Shown: positions 1-9,300 of the stretch, piece by piece
How positions within the stretch are numbered: the first letter of the stretch is position 1
Layout: every line of letters begins with the position of its first letter
From: Tatlockia sp.
Lineage (GTDB): Bacteria; Pseudomonadota; Gammaproteobacteria; Legionellales; Legionellaceae
Reading direction: 5' to 3'
Assembly: GCA_013697725.1 (NCBI GenBank)
Contig: JACCWI010000059.1
Span: 1-64,000 of the forward strand
DNA: 64,000 nucleotides
Notes under the pieces: model-generated
What the model saw: only the letters and a program-made list of their open reading frames with translations
Told to the model about the DNA's origin: nothing
Database searches by the model: none
Made by a program: the position numbers and the translations under genes

Positions 1-485
1 ATGCATAAGAGTTGCGAGGTCGAATACATGTGGACATGTTCTTAGTTTACAAACTTTTTTCCATAATCAGCTTGTATAACCGCTTGCTTTTATTTGCTGC
101 TCTGATGACTACAATAAAAATGATCCATCGTTTCTCAACATTCCAGTTCCAATTAAATTTAAATAATTTAATGAAATATTGATCAAGAGCTAACAAAGAG
201 AGTTAAACCTTTCAATAATTAAGCTCTACTCTGTGCTAATGCCATGAAGTAAAGTTTATTTATAATTAATTCCTAAAGAAGTGCAGATTAATTATTATTG
301 GTTAAAAAGTCAATGATTTTTTTACCAAAAAGGTTTTTAATTATTGCTTAAGATTAATATTTAAGCTTTAAGCGTTTGTTTAAATTAAGTTAATTCTTAA
401 TTTCATGGGGTAAAATTTAACAAAGATTAATTAATCAATTTGTTATATCATTGAAAAAACACTTATCCCCCCTATTAATTGAAAT
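1..485. other. AT-rich intergenic region, no gene seen
   Basis: No supported gene. A 14-codon frame opens at base 1 and ends in TAG by base 45; it could be the tail of a gene to the left or chance. The rest is strongly A/T with runs of TTAATTAA-like sequence, especially 340-450, which would suit the promoter of the regulator starting at 486. I could not pick a convincing -35/-10 pair. Confidence 0.6.
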
Positions 486-1133
486 ATGATTAATGCCTTA
501 TTAGATAATATTTCCTCAGCTGAAGCGCGTGGTAAACGGTTGAGGTTCATACGTGAACATCTTCTATCCTTATCAAGAGAGGAATTTTGTCGAGAATCAA
601 ACATCACCCCCCAATCTCTTAAAGGGTGGGAACTTGCCTGGGGAGGTGGTTTATCTCAGCCTGGCGCAATAAAAGTCGTTAAACGAGCCAAAGAACTAAA
701 CGTATATTGTACCGAACCCTGGTTAATGCATGGCGTGGGACGAAGCGCTCTAATTATCACGAAAGATTTAGATCTTGAAGAAGGCGATGAAAACCATATA
801 GCTAAGGAATTGTTACTTTTCAGAGAGCTTGACTATTCAATTGATACGGTTATCAAAGACGATGGTATGCTGCCCTTTTTATACCCTGGAAGCTATGTCG
901 GCGGCATCATGGTCAGAAATATTGAGAATGCCGTTGGTAAAGAATGCATTATTGTGGCAGATAATAATGAAATATTGGTTAGAGTTTTAAAGTATGGAGA
1001 CGCAGCTAATCTTTATGACTTAATTTGTTTAAATGAACAGACTACTTCTGTAAAAAAAGAAATTAAAAATACTGCCATTAAATTTGCTGCTCCAATTATT
1101 TGGATCCGCAGAATATTTCGAGAAAATTATTGA
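486..1133 (+). CDS. LexA/S24-like transcriptional regulator with inactive peptidase domain
   Basis: A 215-residue protein of the phage-repressor (S24/LexA-like) layout. Residues about 15-85 look like a helix-turn-helix domain (RGKRLRFIREHL followed by an SREEFCRES helix and a SLKGWE segment). Residues about 105-200 fit the peptidase_S24 fold: DDGMLPFLYPGSYVGG lines up with the GDSMxPTLxPGDxV motif. The nucleophile Ser is Gly127, and the position of the catalytic Lys (VKRL in LexA) is Arg166 in ILVRVL, so self-cleavage is not expected. It is probably a DNA-binding sensor that dimerises through a dead peptidase fold. It stands alone, convergent with the acetyltransferase remnant at 1159. The target is unknown. 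The fold is inferred from motifs. Confidence 0.7.
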   Translation: MINALLDNISSAEARGKRLRFIREHLLSLSREEFCRESNITPQSLKGWELAWGGGLSQPGAIKVVKRAKELNVYCTEPWLMHGVGRSALIITKDLDLEEGDENHIAKELLLFRELDYSIDTVIKDDGMLPFLYPGSYVGGIMVRNIENAVGKECIIVADNNEILVRVLKYGDAANLYDLICLNEQTTSVKKEIKNTAIKFAAPIIWIRRIFRENY

Positions 1134-1158
1134 ATAAATCATGCTAATATGGATAGTT

Positions 1159-1650
1159 TTACCTATTAGGATAATTGCAAATTATCCCTAATTCTAAACG
1201 CAAGTAATGAAGTTTATCACTGATAATTTTACATGCAGGATAGGTTTTATAAAAATCAACTGCCTCAGTATTTTCAGCAAGAACAATCCCTTCAATGCGA
1301 CCACAATTATTTTGTTGAGCAATTTCTATGTGCTTATTCATTAATAAAGATGCACCCTTCATCCTGCGAAAAAGTTTTTTGATAAAGAGATCATTAACAT
1401 AAAGATTTGCCAACAAATTTACAGTAAAATTGCGATGATCGATAGTATAGTTAGCAAAGCCTATAGGCTGATTATTCATCAATAGAATTAAAAAACTAGC
1501 TAATGGATTTTCACCAAAAATGGCATTTTTAAAATCCACTTTAGAATAACTAAAACGATGGAGCACCCCTTGCTCTTATAAATCTTCCCGTAAAGAATCA
1601 TAGTTAAAATCTAAATCTTGAAGATTGGCATAGCATACTGTTTTTAGCAT
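1159..1650 (-). pseudogene. GNAT-family acetyltransferase interrupted by an in-frame stop
   Basis: The long open part (from a GTG at 1566) encodes 135 residues resembling GNAT N-acetyltransferases: a GFANYTID strand, ANLYVNDLFIKKLFRRMKGA as the motif-A region, and NTEAVDFYKTYPA near the end, as in the usual xAxxFYxxxG element. Reading upstream in the same frame, an ATG at 1650 opens 24 more codons that stop at a TAA at 1576-1578, four codons before the GTG. The frame then continues without a shift, so one base change (for example CAA or AAA to TAA) would split a roughly 163-residue gene. Either the gene is dead or it restarts at the GTG. The substrate is unknown. Confidence 0.55.
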
Positions 1651-1857
1651 TAAGGTCTCAATTTGATAAGAGAGGATAATATCAGCTTACTAGTGTTTTT
1701 TCTCTCCAGGATCACTTTTCAAAAGAACAGACATATTAAAGAGTTGAATATAATTAATGATTTTTGTATTTATTTTGCTATAATTCGTCAAGCTTTTTAA
1801 GTAGTCAGCACAAGCTATTTAATTTGGTTAATTGAGTTCCTTTAAAAGGTAGAATAC

Positions 1858-2544
1858 ATGTTTTCAATTTCCTCTTTAAATGAAGGTAAGAGCCAACACT
1901 CTGCATCCTCTTCTAAAAAAATTTATGATTTAACCGCACCTATCACACCTAACACGGTAGTTTATCCAGGTGACCCACGTTTTAGTACTGAAGACGTTGT
2001 ATCATTGGAAAGTGGATCTCAGTTTCATTTATGCCACATGCATTTAGGGAATCATACTGGAACCCATATAGATTACCCAGCTCATGTGGTCCAAGGGGGA
2101 AAAACCAGTAGCGACTTCCCCATACAATCTTTGATTGGCTCTGGTCTAATAATAGAGGTGCCTGATACAGAAATATCCATAACTAAAAAATTCATAAAAT
2201 CTCAAGAATCCATTTCTCAAAATGATTTCATATTTTTTAAAACGGCAAACTCAAAAATTTCGAAACAAGCTGAATTCACAGAAAAATATGTATTTATTGA
2301 ACCCGATGCGGCAGAAGAGCTTATAGAGAAGGGAGTTAAAATTGTGGGGATTGATTATATCAGTGTTGATTCATACGAAGCAGAAAATCTACCTGTACAC
2401 TATTCTCTTTTATCGAAAGATATATTAATTGTTGAAGGATTAGAATTAAATGGTGCTCCTTTGGGTAGATGCAAAATTTATATAATGCCCAATAACATTC
2501 CGGATATGGATGGCCTACCCGTTCGAGTTATCGCAAAACTATGA
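1858..2544 (+). CDS. metal-dependent cyclase / arylformamidase-like hydrolase
   Basis: A 228-residue protein of the cyclase family (Pfam Cyclase, which includes bacterial kynurenine formamidase KynB). The family metal-binding motif is clear: GNHTGTHIDYPAH at about residues 63-75, preceded by the N-terminal YDLTAPITPNTVVYPGDP strand. The glycine-rich C-terminal part, with VGIDYISVDS and LIVEGLELNGAP, also fits. There is no signal peptide, so it is cytoplasmic. It is not beside tryptophan-catabolism genes. Its stop overlaps the start of the hybrid kinase by ATGA, implying translational coupling, so it may make or destroy a small ligand for that sensor (inference). Family assignment is strong; the substrate is unknown. 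Confidence 0.8.
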   Translation: MFSISSLNEGKSQHSASSSKKIYDLTAPITPNTVVYPGDPRFSTEDVVSLESGSQFHLCHMHLGNHTGTHIDYPAHVVQGGKTSSDFPIQSLIGSGLIIEVPDTEISITKKFIKSQESISQNDFIFFKTANSKISKQAEFTEKYVFIEPDAAEELIEKGVKIVGIDYISVDSYEAENLPVHYSLLSKDILIVEGLELNGAPLGRCKIYIMPNNIPDMDGLPVRVIAKL

Positions 2545-5093
2545 AATTTAGGGTGAAAAGAAATAACGATGTCCTTCCTACATTGCTTGTCATTAGCGTA
2601 ATTTTTTTTTGGTTTATTTATTCTTGTATTTATCTAATATTAAAGAATAGACCCGATACAGCTTTATTGTCTGGTTATTTAGCTCTAATAGGTGAAACGG
2701 GCTTAGATATTATTTTAGTATGTTTGACATTTAGACTCTGGTACCTGACAAAATATCAAAACAATAGACAATTATTTCTAATATTTTTCTCAGCATTTAT
2801 CTCAGCTTCGCTAGCAGATGGTATTTACAATATTGTTCTTAATATATATGAATTTCAGTACGCTAATCCAATTGTCATATTGATGTTCGAGTTGCCATTT
2901 TCACTATTTCTCTTATTTCAAACCATCGCATGGACATATATCTTATATTTAGATAAAGAGAATTTTTTAAAATTTGATAAATTTTTATATCTACCGTATC
3001 TCATAGTAGCAATTTTAATGTTTGCAATGTTTATGTTTGGATTAAAATGGCAGATCCAATATTTTTCAGTAAATGGGATTTTTCAGTCCATAGATACAGT
3101 TCTTGAAGTAATAGGTTTCTCTATGGCCACAATATGTCTATCTAGAGCACAAACATTCTTGATGAAGTGTTCGAGTATTGGATATCTTTTGATTATAGCT
3201 TCAGATTTTATTATACGTTATCACGTTATTTCAGGATTATTACCCTATTTAAGTTCTCTTGAATCGACCTGGATACTTGGTCTTTTATTAATGAGTTTAG
3301 GGTTTTATTCAGTAAAAAACAGTAGTGACAAAAGATTATTTAAAATTTCTGCCATCAATAGTCTCCAATCACAAATAGGAATTTGGCTTCTTGTTTTATG
3401 GCTACTCTCAGTATTTATGTTTGCTGGAACCTATTATTTCTTTTCTCCAAGCACTGAACCCTATTTAAATCATTTTACGAAAAATTTTTTATCCATGCTA
3501 GTACCGTTTTCTGTTCTCGCAATCGTTAGTAGCAGTTATATAGCTATTAAAATTTCATCACCTCTAGCTAAACTCGAATCTAAAATCAATGAGTTTCTCC
3601 TTACAGAGGTACCTCCAGAAGAGATTACAAATTTAATTGACAATAACTACATATCAGAATTTAAAGCTCTAGATAAACTTGTATTTAATGCATTTTCCTT
3701 GTACCAAAAAAAATATATTACCGATATGAATTTTGCTAAATTAGCAGCTCAAGTTACACACGATATTCGGTCTCCTTTAGCAGCAATTAATACGGCACTT
3801 TCTGATCTAACCTCAGTGCCTGAAAACAAACGCGTTATGATTAGAAATGCAGCCAATAGAATTAATGATATTGCTAATAATCTCCTTTTTAAAGCAAACA
3901 ATAATTTTATTAATTCTCAGGAAAACCTTGAAGGTAACGCTAATTCCGCAGAATTAATTTTTTTCGTTTTAGAAAATATCGTGGGAGAAAAGCGATATGA
4001 GCATCATGAATCCAAGGTTCATATTAACCTCAATGGATCAGAGGATTCATATAATTGTTTCTCTAAAATCCACCTTGAAACGTTTAAGCGCGTTTTATCT
4101 AATTTAATAAACAACAGCATAGAAGCATCGAAGTCTAAAGGCTTAGTTGAGCTAACTCTTGCTTCTAATGATAGTCATATTGAAATAATCATTAAAGATA
4201 ATGGCTGTGGAATTCCTAAAGACATTTTACCAAAAGTTAAAGAGCAAGGCTTTAGCTTTAATAAAAAGAATGGTGCTGGTCTCGGTTTATCCTATGCTGA
4301 ACAATATCTAAGGCAAATGAACGGTAAAATGTATATCCATTCAGAAGAAAAAATTGGAACCTCAATTAAAATTGAATTACCAAAAGCTGACCAACCTGAT
4401 TGGTTTTGTGATTCACTTACTATCAGCCAAGGCTCACAAGTGGTAGTTTTAGATGACGACCCCTCTATCCATGATGTTTGGAATGAGAGATTTGCAGCTT
4501 TGAGCTCTGCTCAACTAATTCACTGTTATACTCTGTCAGAGTTGATTCTTTATAAAGTAGACTCCGAGAGACCAATACTTTATTTAATTGATTACGAACT
4601 CCTGTCAGATCTTGAAAATGGTTTAGATATTATTGAAAAGTTACAAATAAATGATAAAGCGTTACTAGTTACAAGCTGTTTTGAAGATGTTGCTATACGA
4701 GATCGCTGCACAAATTTAGGAGTTAGCATGATACCCAAACCCTATGTTCCTCACCTAAAAATTAAACAAACATCCTTCTCTAATCTGGTTTTTATTGATG
4801 ATGATGAAATGATGCGCAATACTTGGCTTTTTGCTGCAGAGGAAGTGGGGATGTCGATTACTACCTATTCCTCTTTTAATGAGTTTCTCAAAAATAAAAC
4901 TCATTACGACAAGGATACGGTCATTTATATTGATTCAGACCTTGGAGACAATATTAAAGGTGTACTCTGTGCTAAACGTCTTTTTAATGAAGGATTTAAG
5001 GAAGTTCACCTGACTACAGGATATTCGCACGACAGATTCGGTAATATGCCCTGGCTTAAATCAATTGTCGGTAAAGAACCGCCTTTCTATTAA
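2541..5093 (+). CDS. membrane-bound hybrid histidine kinase with two receiver domains
   Basis: An 850-residue sensor. Residues 1 to about 345 hold seven or more hydrophobic helices in two groups, forming a membrane sensor without a large periplasmic domain. The H-box VTHDIRSPLAAIN puts the phospho-accepting His at 407. N-box NLINNSIEAS, G1 box DNGCGIP and G2 box GAGLGLSY follow. The first receiver has VVLDDDPS, acceptor Asp684 in LIDYEL and a Lys in IPKPY. The second starts at FIDDDEMM with acceptor Asp798 in YIDSDLG but lacks a clear K-P signature. It is translationally coupled to the cyclase upstream and lies near an LqsR-like regulator on the other strand, suggesting an Lqs-like signalling module. 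The ligand is unknown. Confidence 0.85.
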   Translation: MKFRVKRNNDVLPTLLVISVIFFWFIYSCIYLILKNRPDTALLSGYLALIGETGLDIILVCLTFRLWYLTKYQNNRQLFLIFFSAFISASLADGIYNIVLNIYEFQYANPIVILMFELPFSLFLLFQTIAWTYILYLDKENFLKFDKFLYLPYLIVAILMFAMFMFGLKWQIQYFSVNGIFQSIDTVLEVIGFSMATICLSRAQTFLMKCSSIGYLLIIASDFIIRYHVISGLLPYLSSLESTWILGLLLMSLGFYSVKNSSDKRLFKISAINSLQSQIGIWLLVLWLLSVFMFAGTYYFFSPSTEPYLNHFTKNFLSMLVPFSVLAIVSSSYIAIKISSPLAKLESKINEFLLTEVPPEEITNLIDNNYISEFKALDKLVFNAFSLYQKKYITDMNFAKLAAQVTHDIRSPLAAINTALSDLTSVPENKRVMIRNAANRINDIANNLLFKANNNFINSQENLEGNANSAELIFFVLENIVGEKRYEHHESKVHINLNGSEDSYNCFSKIHLETFKRVLSNLINNSIEASKSKGLVELTLASNDSHIEIIIKDNGCGIPKDILPKVKEQGFSFNKKNGAGLGLSYAEQYLRQMNGKMYIHSEEKIGTSIKIELPKADQPDWFCDSLTISQGSQVVVLDDDPSIHDVWNERFAALSSAQLIHCYTLSELILYKVDSERPILYLIDYELLSDLENGLDIIEKLQINDKALLVTSCFEDVAIRDRCTNLGVSMIPKPYVPHLKIKQTSFSNLVFIDDDEMMRNTWLFAAEEVGMSITTYSSFNEFLKNKTHYDKDTVIYIDSDLGDNIKGVLCAKRLFNEGFKEVHLTTGYSHDRFGNMPWLKSIVGKEPPFY

Positions 5094-5159
5094 AATGAAT
5101 CAAATGAAGAGCTTACTCATGATAGTTATTACAATTTTAAACTTATTAGAGCTTTGATT

Positions 5160-5387
5160 ATGAATTGCACTAACAAAGACAAATTAAAACATGATTTTTT
5201 AAATTCGATAGTTATCATTAACAGCCTGACTAAATCGGCTGCAAATTTTCTCCACAAGATTTCACCCTGTATTGATGAAAAAAAAATAAATCAAAAGCAA
5301 ATGGAACAATTTTTATATTCTATGAACTCAATACGAGAACAAACCGCTAAGATTGAACTTTACTTCCAAACTCTTATGAATGAATAA
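5160..5387 (+). CDS. small stand-alone histidine phosphotransfer-like protein
   Basis: A 75-residue helical protein starting at ATG 5160, 66 bases after the hybrid kinase. The motif LKHDFLNSIVIINSL (His11) resembles the HDxxN H-box of Spo0B/CitA-type dimerisation domains. A second predicted helix follows (about residues 40-73) with no ATPase domain, so the whole protein could be one DHp-type helical hairpin. It might relay phosphate between the two-receiver kinase and the LqsR-like regulator. Its 3' end overlaps that regulator's 3' end by 14 bases on the opposite strand. The role is inferred from one motif and position; it could instead be a decayed kinase fragment. Confidence 0.5.
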   Translation: MNCTNKDKLKHDFLNSIVIINSLTKSAANFLHKISPCIDEKKINQKQMEQFLYSMNSIREQTAKIELYFQTLMNE

Positions 5388-6375
5388 TCCTACTGTTTTC
5401 CTCAGCTTGATAGGCTGAATAAGACGTCACTTTAGACCAATCAATAGAATCAAATAGCTTGTCTTGAATTATAGAATAATAATAATTCTCATCTAATTTT
5501 TCAGAATCAAAGAAATGATCAACCCATTGGTAGATTGATTTTTTATAATCATTTTCAGTGAGTAAAAACAAGATTTTTTCTTTTTGTGCTAGGGAAAACC
5601 GAAGTTGCTCAGGAAGATCATAGCCTTGTAATAATTCATTTTGCTCTAGAATTTCTTGTTGGCTCTTTACAACCAGCCATGTAGGGTTTGCCTCTTTGTC
5701 TAGAAAAAGAATGCTGCCTGAATTATCAACCTGATAATACTCGACAGCTTGTGCTTGCGATGCAACTTTGGCAAATAATTGCTGGTACAATCGATTTTCA
5801 AATAGTGAATAAACTGAATTACAATAGCTATTAAAAGATAACTCTTTAAAATGATTATGAGTTAAGTCTTGCACGGCCAAGTTAATTTCATCGTATAGTT
5901 CATTGCTAGTTTTAAGTAAAAACCTATCGATTAATCCCTGATTAAAAGCGCTGATTGCCGTATCTTTATCGGCCTCAGCAGTTAACATAATCTTAAAAAT
6001 TTTTTTCTGTTTAATTTTCTGACAAAATTCTATGCCATTAATCTCAGGCATTTCATAATCAATCACTATACCAGCTATATTATCAAAGCGAGCTTTATCA
6101 TATATCAGATTTATTGGATGGCAGGCATCAAAATTAATTATGCGATTAATGCTAAAGTCTTCATTAACATCATTCATTAATGGTTCAATGGAATAGCTTT
6201 TTTTATAATGAAAATCAATGTTCTGCATGGTTATATCGGGATTTGTAAATGTTAGCATGTTAAATTTATCGCTAAACTCAAAATCCAATACATCTAAAAA
6301 AGCACGGTTATCATCTAAAAATAGAACTTTTATTGGATGATAAAAACAAGTTGGTCTTGTGTTGACAATAGTCAT
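5374..6375 (-). CDS. LqsR-like response regulator
   Basis: A 333-residue protein with an atypical receiver domain. KVLFLDDNRAF begins at residue 16, but the acceptor Asp is only reached at 106 (IVIDYEMP) because about 50 extra residues sit between; MLTAEAD and a Lys in RFLLKTS complete the site. Legionella LqsR is a similar size and is phosphorylated at a similarly late Asp (108, from memory). The C-terminal part (about 190-333) has no DNA-binding motif I recognise. An upstream GGAG lies about 11 bases before the ATG. It is convergent with the hybrid kinase unit. Assigned as LqsR-like; it need not be the orthologue, as lqsA and hdeD are not adjacent. Confidence 0.65.
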   Translation of the reverse strand: MTIVNTRPTCFYHPIKVLFLDDNRAFLDVLDFEFSDKFNMLTFTNPDITMQNIDFHYKKSYSIEPLMNDVNEDFSINRIINFDACHPINLIYDKARFDNIAGIVIDYEMPEINGIEFCQKIKQKKIFKIMLTAEADKDTAISAFNQGLIDRFLLKTSNELYDEINLAVQDLTHNHFKELSFNSYCNSVYSLFENRLYQQLFAKVASQAQAVEYYQVDNSGSILFLDKEANPTWLVVKSQQEILEQNELLQGYDLPEQLRFSLAQKEKILFLLTENDYKKSIYQWVDHFFDSEKLDENYYYSIIQDKLFDSIDWSKVTSYSAYQAEENSRIIHS

Positions 6376-6582
6376 AAGCTAATTTTCTCCATAACAGCTT
6401 CAAATCTCAGGCTTAAAAAAAACGCCGAACTGTATAATAAATGATTCTTCCATGATTTTCCTCATCAATTTAAAACCTAACTTAAACTAACTGGTGAATC
6501 AATTAAAAACTAAAGATAAAACCCTCAGTTCAAGATAGCCCTAGCTTATAAAAGTTATTGTTTCCAATGATATTTTTAACTT

Positions 6583-6614
6583 TTGAAAACAATTTAATAA
6601 TTTCTAGCTATACT
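6583..6614 (+). promoter_or_regulatory. possible promoter of the MEDS kinase operon
   Basis: TTGAAA at 6583-6588 and TATACT at 6609-6614 resemble -35 and -10 boxes, but the 20-base spacer is longer than ideal. Transcription would start near 6621, which suits the ATG at 6655 (leader with GGAG) better than the ATG at 6628. Confidence 0.3.
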
Positions 6615-6654
6615 GAATCATGGATCTATGAAACCGCTAAGGTACGGAGTCGTG

Positions 6655-9276
6655 ATGACAGACGACCAGGAACAAGAACTAAGAACACTTAAATATGGCG
6701 ATCATGTTTGCCCAATTTATGAAAATATCGATGAACAAATTGGACAGCGAGCCCAATTTGTCATCCAAGGCCTGAACAATGGAAATCGTTGTTTCTATGT
6801 GGCAGCCGATAGTTCTCTTGAAAAAACAGTACAAGCTTTTTCTGATGCGGGCATTAATTTCAAAACGGAGCAAAACCGCGGCGCCTTAAAAATATTATCT
6901 AATAAAGATGCTTATTGTCGAGACGGGAGAATAGACTCCGAATTATTTCTGGATTTCCTGGCTAAATCTGAAGCTCAAGCGCGGGAAGATGGTTTTGAAG
7001 GTATATGGCTTATTGCTGAAATGAGTTGTGTATTAGGAGAAGAAATAGATAGTCTTGATTTAATTCAATTAGAGGCAAAAATTAATGATTTCCTAATTGA
7101 CAAGAAATGTGTAATTTTTTGTCAATATAGCCAGGATATTTTTGACTTATCGTTGATTCACGATATTTTATTAACCCATCCAATGACAATAATAGACGGT
7201 ATACTATCGCCAAATCCCTATTTTCAACCTCCGAATCTATTATTACGGCCAGAACAAATTGCCACCCTTGAACTAAAAAGATTAAAGACAAAATGGTGGA
7301 TCCAACAGCTAAGAGAAATGAGTGGTTCTGAATTAGGCCGAAAAACATTTAAACAAAGTCGAACCGCTAAGAATGAACATTTTCGAGAAATTTTAGATAG
7401 TTTATTTACCTTTGTTGGCATTTTAACCAACAGTGGGATTGTCTTGGATGTTAATCAAACCACTCTGGATATGGGAGGTTTGCAACGTGAAGATATTATT
7501 GGCAAACCTTTTGTTGACACGCATTGGTGGTTGCATTCAAAAGCAGAACAAAATCAACTTCGGGAAATCCTGGAGCGTGTAAATAAAGGAGAAATAGTTC
7601 ATGCCAATTTCTCAATTAATCTTTTTGAAAATCGGATTGTAATTCTCGATATGACCTTTGCCCCCATCATTGATACCAAAGGACGTGTTAAAGAAATAGT
7701 GGTATCAGGTAGTGAAGTCACTGAACGATTAGAAATGGAAAAAGCATTAAAAGAATCAGAATTACTTTTTCGTCAATTGGTAGAAACCATTGAAGAAGTT
7801 TTTTGGGTTTCTGATGCGTCAAAAGAAAAGATTATTTACATTAGTCCTGGCTTTGAGAAAATTTGGGGTATTACCCCTGAGACTCTATACGCGGATCAGC
7901 TATTATGGTTAAAAGCTATCCACCCTGAAGATCGTGAACGTGTTGCAAATTTATACTTTGACTTAAGTAAAAGTTATAACATCACCTACCGGATTATTCG
8001 TACCGACGGTACGATGCGATGGATTAGAGCCCGAAGTTTTGAAATATTAAACGAAAATAAAGAAAGATACCGCTATGTGGGTGTGGCAGAAGATATTACC
8101 TTATTTAGAAAATTAGAAGATCAATTTTATCAAGCACAAAAAATGGAAGCCGTTGGAAAACTTGCAGGCGGTATTTCACATGACTTTAATAATCTTCTTG
8201 CAGTGATTAAAAGCAACTCAGAACTTTTAAAAATGGATGACAACTTATTACCTGAGCAAGTCAGTATTCTTACTGAGATTGAAAATGCGACTAACCGAGC
8301 TGCTGATTTGACACGACAATTATTACTTTTTAGTAGACAAAAAGAGATAGAGTTAGTCCAGGTCGATGCCAATAATGTGGTCAAAAAAGTTGCCAAAATG
8401 TTGAAAGCTATTTTGGGTGAGCACATAAAAATAAAATTTAAACTTGCCAAAGAAATACAATACATTCACGTTGACTTAACCATGATTGATCAAATTTTGA
8501 TAAATATTATTGTTAATGCACGTGATGCAATGCCGAATGGTGGTGAACTTATTATAGAAACCTTTTCCCGATTTTTCGATGAAGAAACTATCTCTCAATC
8601 TCCTGGTTCAAGAGTTGGAAACTTTGTATGTATTAGTGTGAGTGATACTGGTTCAGGCATTCCTATAAAAATTTTACCTCGAATTTTTGAACCATTTTTT
8701 ACTACTAAAGATGTAGACAAAGGAACCGGCCTAGGACTCTCAACGGTTTACGGACTGTTAAAGCAACACCAAGGGTGGATCAATGTCTATAGTGAAATTG
8801 ATAGAGGTACAACCTTCCGCATTTTTCTACCCAAAGCTGAAAATGCGGAGGCTCTCCATCATCCTGTGGAAAGTCCTAAAATTGAGCAGGGAAATAATGA
8901 AACAATTTTATTAGTGGAAGATGAACCCGCATTACGAGCTGTAATATCAAAAGTACTCATGCGGCACGGTTATCAGATCATAGAGGCGGAGGATGCTCCA
9001 AGCGCTTTAAATTTGTGGCGCGCAAATCGCGGTAAAATTGACTTGTTATTAACTGATTTGATCTTGCCTAAAAAAATAAATGGGTGGGAATTAGCAAAAA
9101 TGCTATTAGATGAATCGCCGCAACTGAAAGTCATATATATGAGTGGTTATAGTGCAGAAATTGCAAATAAAGAACTTCAATTGCAGGAAGGAATTAATTT
9201 TCTAATAAAACCTTTCGAGTCATGGGAGCTTATTAAAATGTTACATAATTATTTATCTAATGAAACGACTAACTAA
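6655..9276 (+). CDS. MEDS-PAS-PAS hybrid histidine kinase with C-terminal receiver
   Basis: A soluble sensor kinase of 873 residues from ATG 6655, chosen because GGAG at 6646-6649 precedes it by 5 bases; an in-frame ATG at 6628 lacks such a site. Domains in order: a MEDS (DcmR-type) sensory domain opening with LKYGDHVCPIYEN (about 1-190), two PAS domains (about 235-360 and 365-480, the second ending in a PAC-like VGVAEDITLFR), H-box GGISHDFNNLLAV with His509, HATPase boxes NARDAMPNGGE, DTGSGIP and GTGLGLSTVYG, and a receiver with Asp801 in LLTDLILP and Lys in FLIKPFE. No membrane helix is seen. It precedes the receiver-EAL gene by 24 bases, so the pair probably forms one operon controlling c-di-GMP. 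Confidence 0.85.
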   Translation: MTDDQEQELRTLKYGDHVCPIYENIDEQIGQRAQFVIQGLNNGNRCFYVAADSSLEKTVQAFSDAGINFKTEQNRGALKILSNKDAYCRDGRIDSELFLDFLAKSEAQAREDGFEGIWLIAEMSCVLGEEIDSLDLIQLEAKINDFLIDKKCVIFCQYSQDIFDLSLIHDILLTHPMTIIDGILSPNPYFQPPNLLLRPEQIATLELKRLKTKWWIQQLREMSGSELGRKTFKQSRTAKNEHFREILDSLFTFVGILTNSGIVLDVNQTTLDMGGLQREDIIGKPFVDTHWWLHSKAEQNQLREILERVNKGEIVHANFSINLFENRIVILDMTFAPIIDTKGRVKEIVVSGSEVTERLEMEKALKESELLFRQLVETIEEVFWVSDASKEKIIYISPGFEKIWGITPETLYADQLLWLKAIHPEDRERVANLYFDLSKSYNITYRIIRTDGTMRWIRARSFEILNENKERYRYVGVAEDITLFRKLEDQFYQAQKMEAVGKLAGGISHDFNNLLAVIKSNSELLKMDDNLLPEQVSILTEIENATNRAADLTRQLLLFSRQKEIELVQVDANNVVKKVAKMLKAILGEHIKIKFKLAKEIQYIHVDLTMIDQILINIIVNARDAMPNGGELIIETFSRFFDEETISQSPGSRVGNFVCISVSDTGSGIPIKILPRIFEPFFTTKDVDKGTGLGLSTVYGLLKQHQGWINVYSEIDRGTTFRIFLPKAENAEALHHPVESPKIEQGNNETILLVEDEPALRAVISKVLMRHGYQIIEAEDAPSALNLWRANRGKIDLLLTDLILPKKINGWELAKMLLDESPQLKVIYMSGYSAEIANKELQLQEGINFLIKPFESWELIKMLHNYLSNETTN

Positions 9277-9300
9277 TTTGTATTTAATGTTAAGGCTTAT

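Noticed and set aside
4831..5013. 60-codon plus-strand frame inside the hybrid kinase
   Set aside because: It is another frame of the second receiver domain, with no ribosome site.
7082..8465. Several antisense frames inside the MEDS kinase gene
   Set aside because: All are shadows of conserved kinase codons with no independent support.
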